A stretch of DNA of 64,000 nucleotides from Noviherbaspirillum cavernae (lineage in GTDB: Bacteria > Pseudomonadota > Gammaproteobacteria > Burkholderiales > Burkholderiaceae_D), in assembly GCF_003590875.1 (NCBI RefSeq), contig NZ_QYUN01000002.1, positions 620,001-684,000 of the forward strand, given 5' to 3'. Both the position numbers and the translations under genes were made by a program. The notes under the pieces were generated by a model. The model was not told where the DNA came from and made no database searches. It saw nothing but the letters and a program-made list of their open reading frames with translations. The stretch's first letter is position 1. Each line of letters starts with the position of its first letter. Shown piece after piece: positions 54,979-64,000 of this stretch.

Positions 54979-55581
54979 CTATTTTGCGAAAGCCCGCTCG
55001 ACAAAATCCAATCTATCCTGGCCCCAGAAGCTTTCGCCATCCACGACGTACCAGGGAGAGCCGAAGACATTCGCCGCAATGGCTTCGTCGGTAAAGCGGT
55101 CGTACTCGCTCTGCACGCTCGTCGTCTCGGCGGATTTCAGCAGCATCCTGCCGTCATGACCGCACGCGAGTCCGATGGCGGCCAGCGTATCCGCGTCGGC
55201 GATGTTTTTCTCCTCCGCCCACAAGGCGCGCATGACTGCGCCTGTGAGCGCCAGGGCCGCGTCTGTGCCATGCGCAAGCTTTGTCGCAATGATGAACTTC
55301 GCGGCGGGTTCGGCCGGCACGGGGAAATGCTTCGGCTGCAGATTGAGTGGCATGCCGAGGTGTTCACTCCAGCGCTTCAACTCGACCAGCCGGTATGCCT
55401 GTCTCTGCGGCGCGCGCCTGGCCAGCGGCAAGCCGCCGGACACGGTAAAGACCCTGGAGAGGTCGCAAGGCTTGATCTCGATCTGTACACCATGCTTCGC
55501 CGTCAAATCGACGAAGCGCTGATGTCCGAGATACGCCCACGGCGATTGCGGGGCGAAAAAGTATTCACAGGTTTTAGCCAT
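54979..55581 (-). CDS. DsbA-family protein, 2-hydroxychromene-2-carboxylate isomerase type
   Basis: 200 aa thioredoxin-fold (kappa-GST-like) enzyme. The N-terminus KTCEYFFAPQSPWAYLGHQRF carries the active-site SPWAYLG in place of CxxC, and the C-terminal GSPWYVVDGESFWGQDRLDFVERAF is the isomerase signature. Related to NahD, which acts in naphthalene breakdown, but many members outside such operons have unknown substrates; no aromatic catabolic genes are near. It lies 20 nt before hemJ on the same strand order (hemJ downstream). Confidence 0.87.
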   Translation of the reverse strand: MAKTCEYFFAPQSPWAYLGHQRFVDLTAKHGVQIEIKPCDLSRVFTVSGGLPLARRAPQRQAYRLVELKRWSEHLGMPLNLQPKHFPVPAEPAAKFIIATKLAHGTDAALALTGAVMRALWAEEKNIADADTLAAIGLACGHDGRMLLKSAETTSVQSEYDRFTDEAIAANVFGSPWYVVDGESFWGQDRLDFVERAFAK

Positions 55582-55601
55582 GACGGCTCCGATGGAAATG
55601 G

Positions 55602-56024
55602 TCAGAATGGCTTGACGACCACCAGCACGACGGCACCGAGCAAGCCCAGAACGGGAAATTCATTGAACCAGCGATACCAGGTGTGGCTGCGTGTGTTGCG
55701 CCCGCTCTCGAATTTCTTCAGCAACACGCCGCAGCCGTGGTGATAGCCGATCAGCAGCACGACGATCGCCAGCTTCGCATGCAGCCAGCCGTTGCCCGGA
55801 CCTTTACCGATACCGTAACCGAGCCACAGCCACAGGCCGAACACCAGCGCGGGAATGGCGAGCATGCCCATGAAGCGATACAGCTTGCGCGCCATCAGCA
55901 AGAGGCGCGCCGTGGCCGCAGCATCGGTCTCCTGCGCGAGGTTGACGAAGATGCGCGGCAGATAGAACAGACCCGCGAACCATGATGCGACAAAGACGAT
56001 GTGCAGCGATTTGACCCAGAGCAT
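55602..56024 (-). CDS. hemJ: Protoporphyrinogen oxidase HemJ/CopD-like membrane protein
   Basis: 140 aa, the normal HemJ length, starting MLWVKSLHIVFVASWFAGLFYLPR split around the conserved His8 and the Arg-bearing loop. About four TM helices; GWLHAKLAIVVLLIGYHHGCG contains the conserved Lys and His residues. HemJ converts protoporphyrinogen IX to protoporphyrin IX in haem synthesis. An open frame extends 99 nt upstream but carries only repeat-derived sequence. Confidence 0.88.
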   Translation of the reverse strand: MLWVKSLHIVFVASWFAGLFYLPRIFVNLAQETDAAATARLLLMARKLYRFMGMLAIPALVFGLWLWLGYGIGKGPGNGWLHAKLAIVVLLIGYHHGCGVLLKKFESGRNTRSHTWYRWFNEFPVLGLLGAVVLVVVKPF

Positions 56025-56110
56025 ATGTATCCCGGCAGATGTGTTACTTGCGTACTTCGCCGTGGCGGAGCAGGGGTTTCGCGGAGCAATGCCCCGCGCC
56101 TGCGTAACGG

Positions 56111-56130
56111 TGCAGCCTTGCAAGGCTGCA
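56111..56130. repeat. Perfect 20-bp palindrome after proA
   Basis: TGCAGCCTTG followed directly by CAAGGCTGCA, 14 nt beyond the proA stop. It belongs to a short block (56044-56143) of repeat-like sequence between hemJ and proA. Confidence 0.7.
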
Positions 56131-56143
56131 CTCCGTATGCATG

Positions 56144-57418
56144 TTATTCACGCACTTCTCCATGCCCGAACACGACATACTTCAACGAGGTCAGCCCTTC
56201 CAAGCCGACCGGGCCACGCGCATGCAGCTTGTCGTTCGAGATGCCGATCTCGGCACCCAGTCCGTATTCGAAACCGTCGGCGAAACGCGTCGAGGCATTG
56301 ACCATCACCGACGCGGAATCGACTTCGCGCAGGAAGCGCATGGCGCGGCTGTAGTCTTCGGTCACGATGGCATCGGTATGTTGCGACGAAAAAGCGTTGA
56401 TGTGGTCGATCGCTTCGGTGACATCCTCGACGATCTTCACGGCGAGGATTGCGGCGAGGTACTCGGTGCGCCAGTCTTCCTCGGTTGCTGCCGCCAGATG
56501 CGGATAGCCGGCGAGAATCCTGCGCGCTTCGTCGTCGCCGCGCAGTTCGACTTCCTTCGTACCATACAGCTCGGCCAGCTTTGGCAATACCTGCGGGGCG
56601 ATGCCGCGCGCCACCAGCAGCGTTTCCATCGTGTTGCAGGTGCCGTAGCGATGGCATTTCGCGTTGAACGCGATCTTCAGCGCCTTTTCGATGTCGGCCT
56701 TGTCGTCGATGTACACGTGGCAGATGCCATCGAGGTGCTTGATCATCGGCACTTTCGATTCCTTCATCAGGCGCTCGATCAAGCCCTTGCCGCCGCGCGG
56801 CACGATCACGTCCACGTATTGCGGCATGGTGATCAATTCGCCGACGGCGGCGCGATCGGTGGTTTCGACGATCTGCACCGCATCTTCCGGCAGTCCGGCA
56901 CCGGCAAGGCCTTCCTTCACCAGTTTCGCCAGCGCCTGATTGCAGTGGATCGCCTCCGAACCGCCGCGCAGGATGGTCGAGTTGCCGCTCTTGATGCACA
57001 GGCCTGCCGCATCGACCGTCACGTTCGGCCGCGCCTCGTAAATGATGCCGATCACGCCGAGCGGCACGCGCATCTGTCCGACCTGGATGCCGGTCGGACG
57101 GTACTTCATATTGGACACTTCGCCAATCGGATCAGGCAGGGACACGATCTGTTCCAGACCTTCGGCCATCGTCGCGATTGCCTTGTCGGAAAGGGTCAAG
57201 CGATCCAGCATTGCCGGCGCAAGGCCATTGCCGCGCGCGGTTTCCAGGTCGCGCTGGTTGGCTGCGCGCAGGGTGTCGGCATCGCGCCGGATGGCGACGG
57301 CGATCAGCAACAAGGCGCGATTCTTCGCGCCGGTGTCGGCCTTGGCCATGGCGCGCGATGCCTTGCGGGCGCGCTGGCCAACTTCGTTCATGTAGTGCTT
57401 GATGTCCATATTCGACAT
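56144..57418 (-). CDS. proA: Gamma-glutamyl phosphate reductase
   Basis: Second step of proline synthesis: reduces L-glutamyl 5-phosphate to glutamate semialdehyde with NADPH. 424 aa from [17 protein letters not shown] three residues later is an equal candidate because neither has a clear Shine-Dalgarno. Motifs: [31 protein letters not shown], the catalytic Cys in [18 protein letters not shown], and the C-terminal [20 protein letters not shown]. No proB is adjacent. It follows holA on the same strand. Confidence 0.95.
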   Translation of the reverse strand: MSNMDIKHYMNEVGQRARKASRAMAKADTGAKNRALLLIAVAIRRDADTLRAANQRDLETARGNGLAPAMLDRLTLSDKAIATMAEGLEQIVSLPDPIGEVSNMKYRPTGIQVGQMRVPLGVIGIIYEARPNVTVDAAGLCIKSGNSTILRGGSEAIHCNQALAKLVKEGLAGAGLPEDAVQIVETTDRAAVGELITMPQYVDVIVPRGGKGLIERLMKESKVPMIKHLDGICHVYIDDKADIEKALKIAFNAKCHRYGTCNTMETLLVARGIAPQVLPKLAELYGTKEVELRGDDEARRILAGYPHLAAATEEDWRTEYLAAILAVKIVEDVTEAIDHINAFSSQHTDAIVTEDYSRAMRFLREVDSASVMVNASTRFADGFEYGLGAEIGISNDKLHARGPVGLEGLTSLKYVVFGHGEVRE

Positions 57419-57498
57419 AGGAGTGAGGTGATTCGGTAGGGCAGGTTCCACCCGCCGCGCATGTGTTCATTGACGGGCGGGACTCGCCCTGCTGGCTG

Positions 57499-58512
57499 CT
57501 ATCGGGCCACTTTCAGCCCAAGCTGCAGCAACGCATCCCACGCATCGCCGGCAAACGCCTTGGCGCGCAGGCCCTTGACCATCTTATCGATTTGCGCCGC
57601 TTCCTGCAGCGCGGCTTCCAGCGTCGACAACTTGAGGCGGCGCAGCGCTGGTTCCATCAGGCGCTCGCGCGGACCCCAGATGCGGTATTCCTTCAGCAAC
57701 GCGCCTAGCGGGCGACCTTGCGCCGTGCCGGATTTCAGCTTCAGCAAGGTGCGGATTTCCTCCGCCATCGCCCACAGCACCAGCGGCAGCGCCTCGCCTT
57801 CGCCCTTCAATCCCTCGATCATGCGCACCAGCCGCGCGACGTCGCCGGTCAGCATCGCCTCGTTCAGCTTGAACACGTCGTAGCGTGCGACATTCAGCAC
57901 CGCGTCGTGTATCTGCTCGAAGCTCAACTTGCCTTCGGGGTGCAGCAGCGCGAGCTTTTGTATCTCCTGATGCGCCGCCAGCAGATTGCCCTCGACGCGG
58001 TCGGCGATGAAGTCGATGGCCTGGCGGTCGGCGCTTTGACGCTGCGCCGCCAGACGCCCACCTATCCACGCCGGCAACTGCGCCCGCTCCACCAGCGGAA
58101 TGTCGATGTAGACGCCGGCCTGCTGCAGCGTCGCCACCCATGCGCTTTTCTGCGCCTGCCAGTCGAGTTTCGGCAGCGTGATCAGCGTGACATTGTCCGG
58201 GCTCAAGGCGTTCGCATATTCCTGCAATGCCTGTCCGCCATCCTTGCCGGGCTTGCCGGTCGGGATGCGCAATTCGATCAGCTTGCGGTCGCCGAACAGA
58301 GACTGCGATTGATTGGCTGCGAGCAGTTGGCCCCACTTGAAGCTACGTTCGACGACCAGCACTTCGCGCTCGGAAAGTCCCTGCGTGCGCGCCGCCTTGC
58401 GAATGCGATCCGCCGCCTCCAGTGCCAGCAGATGCTCGTCGCTGGTGATCACGTACAGTGGCGCAAGCGTCTTCGCCAGATGTGCGTCGAGAGCGTCGTG
58501 CCGCAGTTGCAT
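57499..58512 (-). CDS. holA: DNA polymerase III delta subunit
   Basis: Clamp-loader wrench that opens the beta sliding clamp. 337 aa, the usual size. The N-terminal region PLYVITSDEHLLALEAADRIR is the HolA hallmark; a RuvA/AAA-like middle domain (SLFGDRKLIELRIPTGKPGK) and a helical C-domain (DVFKLNEAMLTGDVARLVRMI) follow. It lies 12 nt after lptE, forming the conserved leuS-lptE-holA operon. Confidence 0.94.
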   Translation of the reverse strand: MQLRHDALDAHLAKTLAPLYVITSDEHLLALEAADRIRKAARTQGLSEREVLVVERSFKWGQLLAANQSQSLFGDRKLIELRIPTGKPGKDGGQALQEYANALSPDNVTLITLPKLDWQAQKSAWVATLQQAGVYIDIPLVERAQLPAWIGGRLAAQRQSADRQAIDFIADRVEGNLLAAHQEIQKLALLHPEGKLSFEQIHDAVLNVARYDVFKLNEAMLTGDVARLVRMIEGLKGEGEALPLVLWAMAEEIRTLLKLKSGTAQGRPLGALLKEYRIWGPRERLMEPALRRLKLSTLEAALQEAAQIDKMVKGLRAKAFAGDAWDALLQLGLKVAR

Positions 58513-58524
58513 CGTGATGTTCCG

Positions 58525-59025
58525 TTACGCCGATTTCAGCGCGGACAGTCGCCGCAGAATCTGCTGCACGAGGTCGGATTGCATTTCGCGGTACAGCATC
58601 TGTTCTTCCAGTTCCTTCGCCATCACCTGCGATTCGTTGAAGCTGATGTCGCGCTTGAGCGTGATGTCGGTGGCGGGCATCAATTCCTGCCCCTTGCTGT
58701 CTTTCACGCGGAACAGGAACTTGTAGTAGAGCGTGTACTCGCGCACGCGCCCCTGGCTGTTTAGCGAGAGGATGGCCTTTTCCCGCAGCTCCGACAGCAC
58801 TTCCAGGTTAGCTTCCGCCGCCTTCTGATCAGTCACGATCACGGTATCGCCGCTGGCGCGGATGTAACGCCTCAATTCGCTACCCAAAGGGGAATTGTCC
58901 GCCAAACCAATATAGATCGACTTGAACGGCAATTGCGTGCTGCTCGCGCCGCGCAGTTGAAAACCGCATGCCGACAAGGTCAGCACTGCGATCAGGGCGA
59001 ATGCATAAGCGATGCGAAGTCTCAT
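58525..59025 (-). CDS. lptE: LPS-assembly lipoprotein LptE
   Basis: Outer-membrane partner of LptD in the final step of LPS export. 166 aa with a lipoprotein signal (MRLRIAYAFALIAVLTLSAC, Cys20) followed by GFQLRG, the typical LptE N-terminus. It lies 14 nt after leuS, the usual arrangement in proteobacteria. Confidence 0.94.
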   Translation of the reverse strand: MRLRIAYAFALIAVLTLSACGFQLRGASSTQLPFKSIYIGLADNSPLGSELRRYIRASGDTVIVTDQKAAEANLEVLSELREKAILSLNSQGRVREYTLYYKFLFRVKDSKGQELMPATDITLKRDISFNESQVMAKELEEQMLYREMQSDLVQQILRRLSALKSA

Positions 59026-59039
59026 GGGAGTTTTAGCGG

Positions 59040-62109
<3,070 letters not shown>

Positions 62110-62113
62110 TTTG

Positions 62114-62545
62114 TTATGGTTTTTGCGGCGGTTCTTTAGCGTCGGTGACGAAACCCATTTTCGTCATCCCGCTGCTCTGTGCCGCCGACATCACCTGTGC
62201 AATCACTTCGTAGCGCGTGTTTTTGTCGGCACGCAGCTGCAATTCCGGTTGCGGCTGTTGTTGCGCGGCGGCGGCCAGCTTCGCCCCTAGGTCATTCTGC
62301 TGGAGCGGGTCGTTGTTCCAGAAAAGGGCACCTTCCGCGTTGATGGAGAGAGAAATCGTTTCCGGCTTTTCAGGTGCGGCCGCAGATTGCGCATTCGGCA
62401 AATCGAGCTTGATCGCATGAGTGAACAGAGGCGCGGTAATAATGAAAATCACCAGCAGCACCAGCATCACGTCCACCATGGGCGTGACGTTGATGTCCGA
62501 CATCGGGCCCTGCTGCTTGTTGCCGTCGAATCCGCCGAAAGCCAT
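62114..62545 (-). CDS. exbD: ExbD/TolR-family energy-transducing protein
   Basis: 143 aa. A short cytoplasmic N-tail (MAFGGFDGNKQQGPMSDINV) leads to a single TM, TPMVDVMLVLLVIFIITAP, holding the proton-conducting Asp25; a periplasmic domain follows. With ExbB it couples the proton gradient to TonB-dependent uptake. Gene order tonB-exbB-exbD is compact (14 nt from exbB). Confidence 0.94.
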   Translation of the reverse strand: MAFGGFDGNKQQGPMSDINVTPMVDVMLVLLVIFIITAPLFTHAIKLDLPNAQSAAAPEKPETISLSINAEGALFWNNDPLQQNDLGAKLAAAAQQQPQPELQLRADKNTRYEVIAQVMSAAQSSGMTKMGFVTDAKEPPQKP

Positions 62546-62559
62546 TTTTCACTCCGCAA

Positions 62560-63237
62560 TCATTTGCCGACGCGCGCGCCGGTTGTCAGGTAGGCATGCA
62601 GATCGTGCGCAAACGCATCCAGCTCGGCCAGCGTCACGCGATTGACGCGGGTGAAGGCGTTGTATGCGAGCACCGCCGGAATCGCGACCACGAGGCCCAG
62701 TGCCGTCATGATCAATGCCTCGCCCACCGGACCGGCCACCTTGTCGATCTGCACCGTGCCGGTGGTCGATACCGCAACCAGCGCATGGTAGATGCCCCAC
62801 ACGGTACCGAACAGGCCGATGAAGGGCGCGGTCGAACCGACCGATGCCAGTATCGTCAGGCCGCTTTCCAGACGCGAGGACACGCGATTGATTTCCTGCC
62901 GCAAGGTGCGCGTGATGAGTTCGCCCGGATCCACGGCCGCATTGAGCGAGCCGGCCTGATTGGTGAGATTGGCGGCCTCCGCGCTTTGCGCAGCCAGCGG
63001 CGTGTAGACGTCTTCGCTGTCGGCATTCTTCAAGACGGCAATCGCATCGGTCAGGGTCGGTGCTTTCCAGAATCCGTTCAATGCGCCGGCGCTCCGTCGA
63101 ATGCGCCATGAGCTCCAGGATTTGGAAAAAATGTAATACCAGCTGACGACCGACATCAACAGCAGCGCGTACGCCACCGAGTGCGAAATGGCATCGCCTT
63201 GCGCCCAGTAATGAGCAAATCCGAGGGTTTGATTCAT
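62560..63237 (-). CDS. exbB: ExbB/MotA/TolQ-family proton channel protein
   Basis: 225 aa from MNQTLGFAHYWAQGD; the open frame extends upstream but without homology. Three TM segments: SVAYALLLMSVVSWYYIF, GSTAPFIGLFGTVWGIYHAL (the family signature) and EALIMTALGLVVAIPAVLAY. It forms the pentameric stator around ExbD and drives TonB. Confidence 0.95.
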   Translation of the reverse strand: MNQTLGFAHYWAQGDAISHSVAYALLLMSVVSWYYIFSKSWSSWRIRRSAGALNGFWKAPTLTDAIAVLKNADSEDVYTPLAAQSAEAANLTNQAGSLNAAVDPGELITRTLRQEINRVSSRLESGLTILASVGSTAPFIGLFGTVWGIYHALVAVSTTGTVQIDKVAGPVGEALIMTALGLVVAIPAVLAYNAFTRVNRVTLAELDAFAHDLHAYLTTGARVGK

Positions 63238-63256
63238 GGTGTCAGATGGAAATGAA

Positions 63257-63961
63257 TTAGTTTTCAAGTGTAAACGGAACGGGAACTTGATACCACTCCG
63301 CAATCGGCTTGCCATCGCTGGTGGCGGGATTGAAGCGCCAGCCTTGCACGGCGCTCCTTGCCGACTCATCCAGCAGCGGATGGCCGCTGGAAGTCTTGAT
63401 GTCGACCGCGCCTGCTGTGCCGTCGGGTTTGACGAAAACGCGCAAGATCACTGTGCCTTCTTCCTGGAAACGGCGCGACATGAGCGGATATTGGGGCTTG
63501 CGGTTACCGGCGGCATAGCTTGCGGAAATCGAAGGCTCTGTCCTGACCGGCGCAGCGGCAGCGGCAGGGGAGGCGGGGGCAGTGGTGGACGTGCTCGGCG
63601 CGTTGTCGATAGCCGGTGCGGATGGTTCCGCCTCGATGGGCGCGCTGGATGTCCTGGACTCGCGTGCGGTGGTTGTGTGCGGCTTGCTGGGAGGTTTTGG
63701 CATGGCGGTGCGTTTTGGCTCGCTGCGCCTTGGTTCCGGACGCGCTTGTTCCAGCGGGGGGGAGGGGGCAGTCGGCAACGGTGCGGGCGCGGTACTCTCG
63801 TCGATTGTCGAGGGCACCAGCGCGACCGTGATGACCGGCGGCTCGAGCGCAACGCTTTTATGGTTCGCAAATCCGGCCACGACTGCCGCTACCAGCGCCG
63901 CATGCAGCAGCAGGGTCGCAGCGATACACGGCAATGAGGAGGCGGTATGCGCGCGAATCAT
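63257..63961 (-). CDS. tonB: TonB energy-transducing protein
   Basis: 234 aa. One N-terminal TM (CIAATLLLHAALVAAVVAGF), a Pro/Ala/Ser/Glu-rich periplasmic spacer (about 40-150) and a C-terminal TonB box-binding domain (PQYPLMSRRFQEEGTVILRV ... GHPLLDESARSAVQGWRF). First gene of tonB-exbB-exbD. No Shine-Dalgarno is visible before the ATG, so the start may be imprecise. The last 39 bases of the window show nothing else that can be assigned. Confidence 0.93.
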   Translation of the reverse strand: MIRAHTASSLPCIAATLLLHAALVAAVVAGFANHKSVALEPPVITVALVPSTIDESTAPAPLPTAPSPPLEQARPEPRRSEPKRTAMPKPPSKPHTTTARESRTSSAPIEAEPSAPAIDNAPSTSTTAPASPAAAAAPVRTEPSISASYAAGNRKPQYPLMSRRFQEEGTVILRVFVKPDGTAGAVDIKTSSGHPLLDESARSAVQGWRFNPATSDGKPIAEWYQVPVPFTLEN

Positions 63962-64000
63962 TGAGAAGGGTTGACCGCCTCCTGCAGTGTTTATCGAAGA

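Overview
The window is high-GC, gene-dense chromosomal DNA from a betaproteobacterium. Several things point to Burkholderiales, most likely Oxalobacteraceae (Herbaspirillum/Herminiimonas-like): the leuS-lptE-holA-proA block, the manB-type mutase/waaC/waaA block, a pcm-rhodanese-tolC cluster, and a caa3-type oxidase cluster. The family assignment is inference from gene content and order, not from a database match. No prophage, complete insertion sequence, rRNA or CRISPR array is visible. There is one tRNA (Gly, anticodon CCC).

Layout. 1-3622: LPS precursor and core genes (phosphohexomutase cut by the window edge, waaC, waaA). 3814-5169: a soluble PAS-PAS chemotaxis transducer. 5507-24483: an unusually dense efflux block. 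It holds an acrAB-oprM operon with a divergent acrR and a clear AcrR-type palindromic operator; tolC; a second TetR-MFP-RND operon; and a MacA plus split-MacB system whose MacA carries a Spy/CpxP-like insert. A pcm-rhodanese pair and a MITE-like element lie between them. 24476-28951: housekeeping genes (cysteine-cluster protein, DUF1439 lipoprotein, uppP, recQ, trmB) and tRNA-Gly. 29369-31470: an AT-rich island holding a complete type II-A-like retron. I can resolve its promoter, an msr-msd RNA with a1/a2 ends and a long msd hairpin, a nucleoside-deoxyribosyltransferase-like effector (Eco1/Sen2 RcaT class) and a retron reverse transcriptase overlapping the effector by 4 nt. The island ends beside a decapitated EAL-domain gene.

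32210-43186: regulators and transporters (LysR/YeiH pair, AraC regulator, NTF2-like protein with a frameshifted MFS pump, an unknown exported protein, FimV, a Bcr/CflA transporter). 43590-49668: a small glycine-rich membrane protein, a 112-bp MITE with a TAA duplication, and a terminal oxidase operon (CoxB with fused cytochrome c, CoxA, two subunit III-like proteins, subunit IV). 49846-56024: WYL proteins, gabD, an AhpD-like protein, a glyoxalase-fold protein, an RNA methyltransferase, a DsbA-like isomerase and HemJ. 56144-63961: proA, holA, lptE, leuS, an orphan barstar, then exbD-exbB-tonB.

Working together: three pumps can share the outer-membrane ducts OprM and TolC. LPS supply and transport are represented by waaC, waaA and lptE. 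The oxidase cluster supplies proton motive force, which ExbBD-TonB and the RND pumps spend. The retron is the window's defence module and its most interesting region.
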